Shown: piece by piece, positions 36,505 through 44,359 of the stretch
How positions within the stretch are numbered: position 1 is the stretch's first letter
Layout: every line of letters begins with the position of its first letter
Source of the DNA: Chloroflexota bacterium
GTDB lineage: Bacteria > Chloroflexota > Anaerolineae > JAAEKA01
Assembly (NCBI GenBank): GCA_034717495.1
Contig: JAYELL010000028.1
Coordinates: 1-46,689, forward strand
Direction of reading: 5' to 3'
Length of the DNA: 46,689 bases
Program-made: the position numbers and the translations under genes
Notes under the pieces: model-generated
Database searches by the model: none
Seen by the model: the letters and a program-made list of their open reading frames with translations, nothing else
Told to the model about the DNA's origin: nothing

Positions 36505-36786
36505 TCAGGTAGATTTAATGATCGTGTAGGTATAGCTGAATACATTGGGATTGCGCGGCGGCGGTTTTACCGCTCGCGGGGCTCGACTGGTGCGAGGAAC
36601 ATTCAAGTTGGCTGTACTGGAAGAGCGATGTTCACCTCTCTTGCTTCGGGAGGACTGGCTGGCATCGCGCGTGTTGCCAGATCGAGTTTTGTTTCCACTA
36701 CGTCTTCGCCGCCTGCGGGTGTATTTTGTGGCTGGCTTCGAGGAGGACGGGCTGTTACGTTTTCCGGAGGATTTGCGACGCGACAT
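36505..36786 (-). CDS. Small very basic, low-complexity protein (93 aa)
   Basis: The protein is dominated by Arg, Lys and Ser (SRRKSSGKRNSPSSSK and YTRRRRRRSGNKTRSGN), with a distinct non-basic C-terminal end FSYTYTIIKST. It starts 9 bases after the sigma-factor stop, with an AGGAAG site that overlaps that stop at good spacing, and ends just before a terminator. These features support a real, co-transcribed gene. The charge suggests nucleic-acid or ribosome binding. I recognise no family; low complexity makes a chance frame possible. Confidence 0.5.
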   Translation of the reverse strand: MSRRKSSGKRNSPSSSKPATKYTRRRRRRSGNKTRSGNTRDASQSSRSKRGEHRSSSTANLNVPRTSRAPRAVKPPPRNPNVFSYTYTIIKST

Positions 36787-36795
36787 GCGATCTTC

Positions 36796-37977
36796 CTATA
36801 GATAATCTCGCAACTGCCGGCTTCGGCTGGGGTGCCGTAGCCGGGCGAGGGCTTCCTGTTCAATCTGCCGAATTCGTTCCCGAGTCAATCCGAACATCTC
36901 GCCGACTTCCTGTAGGGTATAGGTATGACCATCCAGCAGTCCGTAGCGCAGGCGCAGAATACGCTCCTCGCGCGGCTGCAGGGTATCGAGCAGGTCGTTA
37001 AGTCTTTCTCGCAGAAGGGCCTGTTCGGCGCGCTCCGACGGCTCCGGGCTATCATCGTCCTCGATGAATTGCCCCAGAGTACTCTCCTCTTCCTCTCCGA
37101 CAGGTTGCTCCAGAGAAAGGGGGCGTACAGCAGTTCGGAGGTAGCGATGTACCCGTTCCGCCGGCAGTTCAAGGGCCAAAGCGAGTTCTTCAGGCGTAGG
37201 CTCACGCCCCAGGGACTGCTCCATTTCCTGGCTCGTGCGTCGTAATTTGAGCAACTTCTCGCTCATGTGAACGGGCAATCGAATGGTTCGTCCCTGGTCT
37301 GATACAGCTCGACTGACCGCCTGGCGGATCCACCATGTGGCGTAGGTGCTGAACTTGTAGCCCCGCTCCGGATCGAATTTGTCAACGGCTCGCATCAAGC
37401 CCAGGTTGCCTTCCTGGATCAAGTCGAGAAAGGGAACACCATGGCCGATATATCTTTTGGCAACACTGATGACAAGCCGGCTGTTGGATTCGATCATGCG
37501 TCGACGAGCTTGCTGTCCCAGAACCACAGCTGCCCTCATCTCCGACTCTTCGCTCGATGTGAAGTCTGGATCGGCGTCGAGGCGGATTCCTGCCTCCTTG
37601 CCAGAAACAACACGGGTTGCCAGTAACTTCTCTTCGTCGGCCGTTAGCAGTGGATGTGCGCCCATCTGACGGAAATAGAGATCCACAGCATCTCGCGCCA
37701 GTGTGAGATCATCTTCACCTTTGGCTGATGTTGGTCTGGTAGGAGGTGATTTAGCCTCCTCTTCGCTATCTCCAGACTGATCTTGAACAGGAATGTCCAG
37801 CTCTCGCAACCGAGCAAACAGATCTTCCAGGACATCAAGCCGCTCTTCGATTTCGGGCAGCGCTTCTAAGATCTCATCATAGGTGATGAAGCCTTGAGCA
37901 GATGCATTCTCAAGGAGTTCGTTGAGCGCATCATTTTGTTCGGTATGTTCGATTTCTTGCGTTTTTTCTTCGGCCAT
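36796..37977 (-). CDS. sigA: RNA polymerase primary-type sigma-70 factor
   Basis: This 393-residue sigma factor has an acidic N-terminal region, region 1.2 (DAVDLYFRQMGAHPLLTADE near residue 96), region 2 with RLVISVAKRYIGHGVPFLDL and GYKFSTYATWWIRQAVSRA near 205, region 3, and region 4 with the helix-turn-helix TLQEVGEMFGLTRERIRQIE near 363. The full region 2.4 and 4.2 sequences fit recognition of TTGACA/TATAAT promoters like those seen in this window. I chose ATG 37977 (MAEEKTQ), 34 bases after the DksA-like gene; a longer frame from 38076 would overlap that gene. Several primary-like sigma factors are common in this phylum, so whether this is the main one is open. Confidence 0.9.
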   Translation of the reverse strand: MAEEKTQEIEHTEQNDALNELLENASAQGFITYDEILEALPEIEERLDVLEDLFARLRELDIPVQDQSGDSEEEAKSPPTRPTSAKGEDDLTLARDAVDLYFRQMGAHPLLTADEEKLLATRVVSGKEAGIRLDADPDFTSSEESEMRAAVVLGQQARRRMIESNSRLVISVAKRYIGHGVPFLDLIQEGNLGLMRAVDKFDPERGYKFSTYATWWIRQAVSRAVSDQGRTIRLPVHMSEKLLKLRRTSQEMEQSLGREPTPEELALALELPAERVHRYLRTAVRPLSLEQPVGEEEESTLGQFIEDDDSPEPSERAEQALLRERLNDLLDTLQPREERILRLRYGLLDGHTYTLQEVGEMFGLTRERIRQIEQEALARLRHPSRSRQLRDYL

Positions 37978-38011
37978 AGACCCGGTTAGTGCGCGAGACG
38001 TTTCGGCGGAC

Positions 38012-38368
38012 TCAAACTGCCTCTTTACGAGGCCTTGAAAACCATGTGCCTTGCGGTATGTTTGCGCAGCGGACACAGCGTTTGGTATGTGGCAGGATCT
38101 TCAACCGTTCAGGATCGATGCCCTTTCCACAGGCTTCACATATGCCGTACTGGCCACTGTCACTTCGCGCGAGTGCCTCCTCGATTTCAGTGATTCTCTT
38201 GCGCAACGCGGCGCGCCGTGACAGATTCATTTCCCAAGTGGCAATTTCGGGACTACCTACACCGAGACCGAAATCCGGTCGGTGCCGGAGTTGTCTGTCG
38301 AGCGTCACCAGTTGCTCTCTTGTTTCCTTCAATTCCTTCTGAAGTTGCTCTTGTGGGTCATTGCGCAC
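38012..38368 (-). CDS. DksA/TraR-type zinc-finger protein
   Basis: This 118-residue protein has a coiled-coil N-terminal half (QLQKELKETREQLVTLDRQL) and a C-terminal four-Cys zinc finger, YGICEACGKGIDPERL followed by TKRCVRCA. The tip of the coiled coil and finger match the DksA/TraR family, members of which bind the RNA polymerase secondary channel. The start is GTG 38368 (VRNDPQ), six bases after AAGGAG on the minus strand; the frame is open further upstream but has no family match there. It is followed by the sigma-factor gene, so two RNA polymerase-binding proteins share one transcript. Confidence 0.88.
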   Translation of the reverse strand: MRNDPQEQLQKELKETREQLVTLDRQLRHRPDFGLGVGSPEIATWEMNLSRRAALRKRITEIEEALARSDSGQYGICEACGKGIDPERLKILPHTKRCVRCANIPQGTWFSRPRKEAV

Positions 38369-38650
38369 GGCACGCTCCTTTTCGCCACGACATACAGCGT
38401 GCCCGAAAGGGCTTTTTGCCCGGAGTTCTTCTCGTCTCACCCCTGATGTACTTACTTTTCGGGCACTCCCCAAACACTTGGCTCCGATGCCAAGCACAAC
38501 GCAGCCCATCCGCAGGTGGACGTGGCTGCGTGAAGCTGCTACTTTGCAGTTGAAATGGACAAAATCGTCCTCATGCCTCAGACCCTGTGAGTTGCCAGGT
38601 GGTCGATAAGTGAATAACGGATGATCAAGTGACCGCATTCCCAGCCTGCT
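38369..38650 (-). other. Long structured 5' leader of the dksA-like/sigma transcript
   Basis: The promoter at 38658-38686 implies a leader of about 280 bases. Within it GTGCCCGAAA (38399-38408) and TTTCGGGCAC (38457-38466) are a perfect 10-bp inverted repeat, and GCCCGAAAGGGC (38401-38412) can fold on its own instead. The two folds exclude each other. Leader control is inference. Confidence 0.45.
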
Positions 38651-38657
38651 CCTGCCC

Positions 38658-38686
38658 AGTATAACATGGAATAAGTACCGTGTCAA
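38658..38686 (-). promoter_or_regulatory. Consensus sigma-A promoter for the dksA-like/sigma operon
   Basis: On the minus strand TTGACA (38686-38681) and TATACT (38663-38658) are 17 bases apart. It is the same -35/-10 pair and spacing as the ilv-leu promoter. Confidence 0.8.
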
Positions 38687-38783
38687 CAAGTTATGGTAAA
38701 GTAATTGGCGACTTGTGAACTTTTTTCCAGTTCTTTGTGCATACTTGTTTCGTGGCAGGCCGAATACCTGCGGAATCCGCATT

Positions 38784-38813
38784 TTGACATGTTTCATGAA
38801 ACTAGGGTATAAT
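38784..38813 (+). promoter_or_regulatory. Consensus sigma-A promoter for the S1-domain gene
   Basis: TTGACA (38784-38789) and TATAAT (38808-38813) match consensus in both boxes with 18-base spacing. Transcription should start near 38820, about 120 bases before the GTG start at 38943. Confidence 0.8.
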
Positions 38814-38942
38814 ACTCGCCAGAACATAATCTGGGATCAGCCCGTGGAGAAACCTTCTTCTCACGAATGCCGCGTCGGTCAGCGTGCTGCCATGCGGCAT
38901 ATATTTTGGGCATGTCACAGGTCCCTGTAGGAGGTTGAGCAC

Positions 38943-39791
38943 GTGACAGATGTTGAAAGCGCTGTGACCCAGGAGACCCTGGAGCAGCAAGAACAAGAGC
39001 AGCCGGTAGCAGCGTCATCTTCCAGAAAGAAAAAGAAGAAAGTTCGAACCTTGCCCCGCAAGCGCGTTGTACGCGTCTTAAGTGTTGGCATGGAGGTGAA
39101 CGGGAAAGTTAAGCGCATCTCCGATTTCGGTGCCTTCGTGGGCATTGGTGTCGGCCGCGATGGGCTCCTGCATATCTCTCAATTGTCCACTGGTCGGGTA
39201 CACAAAGTCAGTGACGTCGTGAAGGAGGGCGATGAGGTGACGGTTTGGATCAAGGATCTGGACCGTGAGAAAAACCGCATCAGTCTCACCATGATCCCGC
39301 CGGGCACCAAGACGATAAGCGATTTGGCAGCCGGTGAATTGGTAAACGGAACGGTCACCAGACTCACCAACTATGGCGCTTTCATAGACATCGGCCTTGA
39401 TCGCGACGCGTTGTTGCACGTCAAGGAGATGTCAGAGGGATACGTTGCCAAACCCGAGGATGTTGTCAAGGTTGGAGAAGAGGTTGAAGTCCGGATAATC
39501 GGTGTCGACCAGCGCCGCGGGCGTGTTGACCTGAGTCTCAAAGGACTGCGGCCTGCCGCCGAGGGTTCCGGATCCACTGATTACGAGTTAGTGCCGGCTT
39601 CCGTCGATGATATCGACGAAGACATTCCATCCCTGATGGAATTGGCGTTCCGCCAGGCCGTCGACGGCGGTGAGATCCTGGATGATTACGTTCAGTTAGA
39701 TAATAATCGCAAGCGAGGCCGGAAGAGTCGTCGTTCTGCTCAAAGTGACATTATCGATCGCACTCTGCGCTACCATGAGGAACGCGGCTAA
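38943..39791 (+). CDS. Two-S1-domain RNA-binding protein
   Basis: This 282-residue protein has a very basic N-terminal patch (SSSRKKKKKVRTLPRKR, about residues 25-41) and two S1/OB-fold domains: GMEVNGKVKRISDFGAFVGI near 49 and GELVNGTVTRLTNYGAFIDI near 130, each ending in an R/I-SLT or VDLSLK strand. An acidic C-terminal tail follows. It resembles shortened ribosomal protein S1-like proteins and probably binds RNA or the ribosome. The start is GTG 38943, seven bases after AGGAGG. Its own promoter and terminator make it a single-gene unit. Confidence 0.85.
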   Translation: MTDVESAVTQETLEQQEQEQPVAASSSRKKKKKVRTLPRKRVVRVLSVGMEVNGKVKRISDFGAFVGIGVGRDGLLHISQLSTGRVHKVSDVVKEGDEVTVWIKDLDREKNRISLTMIPPGTKTISDLAAGELVNGTVTRLTNYGAFIDIGLDRDALLHVKEMSEGYVAKPEDVVKVGEEVEVRIIGVDQRRGRVDLSLKGLRPAAEGSGSTDYELVPASVDDIDEDIPSLMELAFRQAVDGGEILDDYVQLDNNRKRGRKSRRSAQSDIIDRTLRYHEERG

Positions 39792-39822
39792 CAACGTGCG
39801 GGTTGTGTGAGCAGATAGAGAC

Positions 39823-39853
39823 GAGCTCCGGCAGAATGGCTGGGGCTCTTTTT
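39823..39853 (+). terminator. Intrinsic terminator of the S1-domain gene
   Basis: A 10-bp stem (39823-39832 with 39839-39848, two wobble pairs) around AGAATG is followed by TTTTT. It lies 31 bases after the stop codon. Confidence 0.85.
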
Positions 39854-40004
39854 GCATTTTACCGGCGATCGCAAACAAATCAGGTAATAGAAGCCCGGCA
39901 AAGAGGGCAAGACTTGAATGCCTGCTTTGTCCGGCCCGCGGCGAGTTGTCGTCCCGGTAGTCAGAACGCAGCAGTTGCCAACATACAGATAAGGTGGGAT
40001 TACG

Positions 40005-41192
40005 ATGCAGCGACTACGAATCCTTTTCTTGGCAGCCTTTGTTTTGGCGCTGGTGGCCGGCGTGGTGGTTGGCAGTCGTTGGCTGCCGACAACGACGCAA
40101 ACGACCGCATCAGCGCTATCGGCGGAGGAGGGAGGCCCTACTCAGGTACCTTCGGTTTCCCTTGAGGGCGTGCTTCATGTTGTCGGGGAGATTCCAGGCT
40201 TCTGGCTGGTCGACAGCTTTCCCTTCGAGGTTATTCCCGAAACGACCATCGTTACCAATGGGGTTCCTTTAGAGCCTGACGTATGGGCGCGCGTCGAGGC
40301 GATCAAACTACCTTCCGGTTTTCAGGCGACATCGATCGAATTGTCCCTCAGTCCAGTCAGCGATATCTTTGATCGCATCCTTGCGATGGATGGTAATCTA
40401 CTCTGGGATGTGGGCAATTCCCGTGTTATCATTGTTTCGCCTGACGACATCTCCGGTGATCCCGAGATCGGAAAACTGGCTGCTGTCCATGGCCGGATTT
40501 CCCCCGAAGGTTTGGTAGCAGATCACGTTATCGTATTGGATTCTGACACAGAAGTGGCGATAGACGGCTCGATCGTCGAACTTAACGCCACTGAATGGGT
40601 CGTCGACGATCTCACGGTTGAGATCGATAGCAATACGGTGATTCACGGCACACCTGCCATCGGTGCACGTGTCCAGATCCGGGCTGAAGAATTGGATAAC
40701 GGCAACGTCCTCGCCCTGGAGGTTTGGGTTGTCGGCAGCCTGCCAGGTGTGCAAAACCTGGTTGGATGGCTGCAACGTATCCAGACGGAGGACAATCCCA
40801 GCATTTGGCGAGTCAACCTGCTTGATGGCCCTGACCTTAGCCCGGTGTTCATGGGAATCTACGACGATACGGTTGTGGACGAGTCCGGGGGCGCCGCCGT
40901 GCCTGATGCCTGGCTGGAAATGGAAGCAACTCACATGGGCGATGGCTACTACTATGGCCATCACATAAAAGTACTTCCCAGGGCGCCCAAGCGTCAACTG
41001 GTTGGCCTGGTAGAATCGTTGCCTGATTATGGCTATGAGGGACCTTGGGAGGTTGGCGGTTATCCGGTGATCGTGAATGATCAAACCGCGATCGTTGGGG
41101 TGCCAGAGGTTGGGGCCCTTGTCTGGATGACAGGCGTTCCCGATTTTGCCAATATCTTGCACGTGCAATTGATTGAGGTCCTGGGCGAGTAA
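40005..41192 (+). CDS. Membrane-anchored extracytoplasmic protein with DUF5666-like repeats
   Basis: This 395-residue protein has an N-terminal hydrophobic helix (ILFLAAFVLALVAGVVVGS) and then a series of beta-rich units of the pattern W-x-V/D, T-x-V/I-x-G-x-P, G-x-x-V-x-V/I/M. Examples are EVIPETTIVTNGVPLEPDVW, VEIDSNTVIHGTPAIGARVQ and VIVNDQTAIVGVPEVGALVW. This resembles DUF5666-type repeats of secreted bacterial proteins. No catalytic motif is visible. AAGGTGG precedes ATG 40005. The preceding 39854-40004 spacer shows no other feature. The gene has its own downstream terminator. Confidence 0.65.
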   Translation: MQRLRILFLAAFVLALVAGVVVGSRWLPTTTQTTASALSAEEGGPTQVPSVSLEGVLHVVGEIPGFWLVDSFPFEVIPETTIVTNGVPLEPDVWARVEAIKLPSGFQATSIELSLSPVSDIFDRILAMDGNLLWDVGNSRVIIVSPDDISGDPEIGKLAAVHGRISPEGLVADHVIVLDSDTEVAIDGSIVELNATEWVVDDLTVEIDSNTVIHGTPAIGARVQIRAEELDNGNVLALEVWVVGSLPGVQNLVGWLQRIQTEDNPSIWRVNLLDGPDLSPVFMGIYDDTVVDESGGAAVPDAWLEMEATHMGDGYYYGHHIKVLPRAPKRQLVGLVESLPDYGYEGPWEVGGYPVIVNDQTAIVGVPEVGALVWMTGVPDFANILHVQLIEVLGE

Positions 41193-41230
41193 TCGGCCCC
41201 TTTCATCAGGGCGGACCCATTGAAAGCAGA

Positions 41231-41259
41231 AGCCGAGCGGTTGGCACGACCGCTCGGCT
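41231..41259. terminator. Bidirectional terminator-like hairpin
   Basis: AGCCGAGCGGT (41231-41241) and ACCGCTCGGCT (41249-41259) form a perfect 11-bp stem with a 7-base loop between the converging DUF5666-like and elp3 genes. T-runs are weak on both sides. Confidence 0.7.
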
Positions 41260-41288
41260 TGCTAATTCATGATGAAGCATCGCTCGTA

Positions 41289-42917
41289 TCAAAGGTCTGC
41301 ATGCATGTAGAGGTCTTCGAGCTCAAAACCTCGTTGGCGATAATAATCCCGCGTCCCGATAGCGGCGATAACTGACAGGCGGCGGAATCCAGCTTCCTGT
41401 GAAAGCTGGCGAGCCTTTTCGATCAATCGAGTTCCCAGACCAAGATGTTGCGCCTCTCCGCTGCTGGAATCACCGATGTGCAGAGCGCGTCCATAGACAT
41501 GGACCTCCCGGATCAGCGCGTTGGCCTTGATTTCGCAGGGTGTTTCAACCGAACTGTCCGGCCAGGGCAACAACAGACGCAGAAAACCTGCCAGCTTTCC
41601 TTCCTGGGTTTCGAAGGAGAGGAAGTGCTCCAGCCCGGCGCCAGTTTCATAGCGCTGTACGTCAAGGCGGAGGGTATCCGGATCTGCGTCACGGTCGCGT
41701 ACCTCCCGGCAACGCATGCACTGGCATTGTCTGCCGCTGTCGGCCAGGGCCTTTTGGGCCATCTCCCGGAGATTGTTGAACCGATTGCCCTCGGCCACGT
41801 AATTGGCCGGAATGTCGCGGACCACGCGGCTCAGGCGGCAATAGCGGGGTGTCCTGGCTTTGCAGTCAGCTATCAGGGCAAGCAATGCACCTTCATCATA
41901 CGGTTGATAGCCCCCCTGCTGCCAGATCTCGTAGAGTTCGGTGCCCGCAATCAACGAGCATGGATACACTTTCAGTTCATCGGGTCGCATGTCAGGATCA
42001 TTCCAAAGGCGGGCGTAGTCTGCCAGATCGCTCTCCGGTGTGGCTCCCAGCAGGTTTGGCATCCAGTGGAGATGGAGCTTGAAACCGCTGGCTCGCAGCA
42101 TCCTGACCGCCCGGCGGGCAGTTTCCACATCGTGCCCGCGCCGGTTCAAGCGCAGGATTTCGTCGTCAAGACTCTGAATGCCGAGTTGGACACGGGTAAC
42201 GCCCAGGCGTCTCAGCCGCTGAATCTCTTCGAGGGTAACCCAATCGGGCCGGGTTTCAATAGTCAAGCCCACGCAGCGGGAGGTCGCCCGTTCGTTGAGA
42301 TGTTGGGCTTGCGCCAACGATGTTGAATCTGATCCATTCAGGGCATCCAGGCAGCGCCGGACGAACCATTCGGTGTACTGGGGCGAGTAAGCGGACCAGG
42401 TGCCGCCGAGGATCAACAACTCAACCTTCTGAATTGGATGTCCCACGGCATCAAAGGCCTCAAGCCTGCCTCGGGTCTGGCGAAAGGGATCGAATTCGTA
42501 GCGAAGCGCCCGCTGTGCGCCCGGTTCCAACGACAGATAGCTTTTGGGCATATCGGGATCGTTCGGACAGAAGATGCAGTGGCCAGGACAACCGGCCGGC
42601 TTGGTCAGCACTGCAACAGGCGCGATACCTGACTGGGTTCGCACCGGTTTCATCTGAAGGCGGTAGAGCGTTTCCTTTTCAAAGGGCAGATCACCTGCTG
42701 CGACGAAATCGCGGTAAGCAGTCACCAGGTGGCTCTTGCTGAAGAACCCGGAGCCATCCCGCGGGTGTTTGCGCAGGGTTCGGTGATAGAAGCGATCGTC
42801 GAAGTTGGGAGCGGACCTGATCGCCTCGATAATGGCGAGCAGCTCTGACCGGTAGCGGTCGGTATCGATCTGCTTATATTTTCTTGCAGTTGCGTCGACT
42901 TTTTTTCGTTCAGCCAC
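41289..42917 (-). CDS. elp3: Elp3-type radical SAM/GNAT tRNA-uridine modification enzyme
   Basis: This 542-residue protein has the full Elp3 architecture. The N-terminal lead includes PVRTQSGIAPVAVLTKP, which is typical of the family. The radical SAM site is GCPGHCIFCPND with Cys110, Cys114 and Cys117, then LILGGTWSAYSPQY and RPDWVTLEEIQRLRRLGVTR. The C-terminal GNAT domain has LGLGTRLIEKARQL near residue 497 and GTRDYYRQRGFELEDLYM at the end. Elp3 is the catalytic subunit of Elongator, which places a carboxymethyl group on U34 of tRNA. Bacterial stand-alone Elp3 is known from Dehalococcoides, also in this phylum. The start is GTG 42917, only 18 bp from the divergent Trm9-like gene. Confidence 0.93.
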   Translation of the reverse strand: MAERKKVDATARKYKQIDTDRYRSELLAIIEAIRSAPNFDDRFYHRTLRKHPRDGSGFFSKSHLVTAYRDFVAAGDLPFEKETLYRLQMKPVRTQSGIAPVAVLTKPAGCPGHCIFCPNDPDMPKSYLSLEPGAQRALRYEFDPFRQTRGRLEAFDAVGHPIQKVELLILGGTWSAYSPQYTEWFVRRCLDALNGSDSTSLAQAQHLNERATSRCVGLTIETRPDWVTLEEIQRLRRLGVTRVQLGIQSLDDEILRLNRRGHDVETARRAVRMLRASGFKLHLHWMPNLLGATPESDLADYARLWNDPDMRPDELKVYPCSLIAGTELYEIWQQGGYQPYDEGALLALIADCKARTPRYCRLSRVVRDIPANYVAEGNRFNNLREMAQKALADSGRQCQCMRCREVRDRDADPDTLRLDVQRYETGAGLEHFLSFETQEGKLAGFLRLLLPWPDSSVETPCEIKANALIREVHVYGRALHIGDSSSGEAQHLGLGTRLIEKARQLSQEAGFRRLSVIAAIGTRDYYRQRGFELEDLYMHADL

Positions 42918-42935
42918 GTATCAGACCAGTTTCCA

Positions 42936-43670
42936 ATGGATCAGCCAGTAATAGAACGCCTGGTTACCATCAATCGAGAATTTTACCATAGGTTTGCCGA
43001 TCAGTTCGCCAACACCCGCGGACCACAGCAGCCCGGTCTGCTGCTGCTCCCGGATTTCCTGCCGCGATCAGGCCGCCTTCTTGATATCGGCTGCGGAAAC
43101 GGGCGCTTTGCCCTGGTGCTGGAACAGCGAGAGCTATTGATCGACTACCTCGGCATCGACGCCAGCCGCCCTCTGCTTGAAATTGCCCGGGAAACCACCA
43201 ACGACCTGCGTTATGTGCGCACCGCGTTCCAGCAAGTCGATGTGATGGCTGAAAACTGGGCACACGAGTTGCAGGAGGGCAGCTTCGACGCCATCGCTCT
43301 TCTGGCAGTGCTGCACCACATCCCCGGCCGTCAACGACGTCGCTCGCTGTTGGCGGGCCTGCGCGAACACCTTGCACCATCTGGTGTGTTGGCGATCTCT
43401 ACCTGGCAATTCCTGAACAGTGAACGGTTGAAGCGAAAAATCGTTCCGTGGCAGCAGATCGACATTGACAGCGATTCGGTTGAGCCCGGTGATTATCTAT
43501 TGGACTGGCAGCGAGGAGGAAGTGGTTTACGCTATTGTCATCTTATCGACGAGCGCCAACTTCGAGAGTTGGCAGCCGCGGCCGGGCTTGAGGTTCGGGA
43601 GATATTCCTGGCGGATGGCAAGGAGGGCAACCTGAATCTCTTTGCCATTCTTGCCCGAAATGGCCCTTGA
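42936..43670 (+). CDS. Trm9-like SAM-dependent methyltransferase (candidate tRNA U34 methylase)
   Basis: This 244-residue class I methyltransferase has motif I LLDIGCGNGRFALVLEQ near residue 48, an acidic end of strand 2 (LGIDASRPLLEIARE) and AVLHHIPGRQRRRSLLAGL near 130. Several stretches run parallel to Trm9/ALKBH8 methyltransferases in order: FYHRFADQFANTR at the start, GCGNGR, the AVLHH helix, a W after the fourth strand (ISTWQFLN), VPWQQ near 170, and a final RYCHLIDERQLRELAAAAGL. Trm9 methylates the carboxymethyl group that Elongator adds. The match is from my reading, not a search. The gene is divergent from elp3, so the two share one short control region. A small-molecule methyltransferase is the alternative. 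Confidence 0.7.
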   Translation: MDQPVIERLVTINREFYHRFADQFANTRGPQQPGLLLLPDFLPRSGRLLDIGCGNGRFALVLEQRELLIDYLGIDASRPLLEIARETTNDLRYVRTAFQQVDVMAENWAHELQEGSFDAIALLAVLHHIPGRQRRRSLLAGLREHLAPSGVLAISTWQFLNSERLKRKIVPWQQIDIDSDSVEPGDYLLDWQRGGSGLRYCHLIDERQLRELAAAAGLEVREIFLADGKEGNLNLFAILARNGP

Positions 43671-43684
43671 AACTGGCAGACCTG

Positions 43685-44254
43685 TCAACGGGAGGCCAAC
43701 AACAAGGGCAGATAGAGAGGTCGTGTCTCTACCGGATTTGCTACAAGGACGGCGCTCGGAACAATCTCGTACGATAAGATATTGCCATCCACGTCGGTGA
43801 TCTGCACCGCGCCAAGATCGAGTTGACTCACCCCGGGCGCCTCGGCCGTCACCACAATCGATGCCAGATTTCCTGCCCCTGTTGGTCCCAACGGCGAACC
43901 ATAGCTATAAGCACCGAACATTGGCCCGGGGTTGCCGCCCGCTGCCGATGATAGCCGCAAGACGCCTGTTTGGCGTCCCGTGCTGCCCAGGAAATCACTC
44001 AACTGAATATTCCAAACGGAGGTGTTGACAACCGATGGATCGAAGAGAAATTGGAATTCAAACGCACCAAGGTTAGTGAGCCCTTCACCGGTGATTTGGA
44101 CCGGGAACGATTCTCCCACCTGGATGGCATTGGTGGGAGCAATAACCCGAAGCGTGGCAGTGCCCTCAGACTTCGCGATTCCTGCCGCGGTCGATAGTGC
44201 CAGTATCAGAACCAGGACCAGAGCACCGATCCCGGCGTAGCGAGCTTTCCTCAT
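43685..44254 (-). CDS. Secreted cohesin-like protein with C-terminal YLPLLLASR end
   Basis: This 189-residue protein has a signal peptide or anchor (IGALVLVLILALSTAAGIA) and then a beta-sandwich resembling cohesin domains: VGESFPVQITGEGLTNLGAF, EFQFLFDPSVVN and GNLASIVVTAEAPG. It ends NPVETRPLYLPLLLASR. Ends of the form YLPL plus a few hydrophobic and basic residues are, as I recall, common in exported proteins of this phylum, which would suggest a sorting or anchoring signal. No dockerin partner is seen nearby. ATG 44254 follows GGAAGAGG. Confidence 0.65.
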   Translation of the reverse strand: MRKARYAGIGALVLVLILALSTAAGIAKSEGTATLRVIAPTNAIQVGESFPVQITGEGLTNLGAFEFQFLFDPSVVNTSVWNIQLSDFLGSTGRQTGVLRLSSAAGGNPGPMFGAYSYGSPLGPTGAGNLASIVVTAEAPGVSQLDLGAVQITDVDGNILSYEIVPSAVLVANPVETRPLYLPLLLASR

Positions 44255-44309
44255 TCAAGACCTCTTCCCAATACCTTCCTCTGCCAATCAAAAATAACAA
44301 TGCAATCGT

Positions 44310-44338
44310 AGCATAACACAGCCGGGATGTTTTGCCAA
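44310..44338 (-). promoter_or_regulatory. Sigma-A promoter for the cohesin-like gene
   Basis: On the minus strand TTGGCA (44338-44333) and TATGCT (44315-44310) are 17 bases apart, giving a leader of about 50 bases before ATG 44254. Confidence 0.55.
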
Positions 44339-44359
44339 TCTTCGGGCTGTTTGGCCAGC

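Noticed and set aside
38401-38417. Plus-strand intrinsic terminator (GCCCGAAAGGGC followed by TTTTT).
   Set aside because: No plus-strand gene lies upstream that needs it. It more likely belongs to the minus-strand leader structure, though termination of antisense transcripts cannot be excluded.
38369-38827. N-terminal extension of the DksA-like gene.
   Set aside because: The frame is open to 38827, but the extension has no family match, crosses the promoter at 38658-38686, and AAGGAG precedes GTG 38368.
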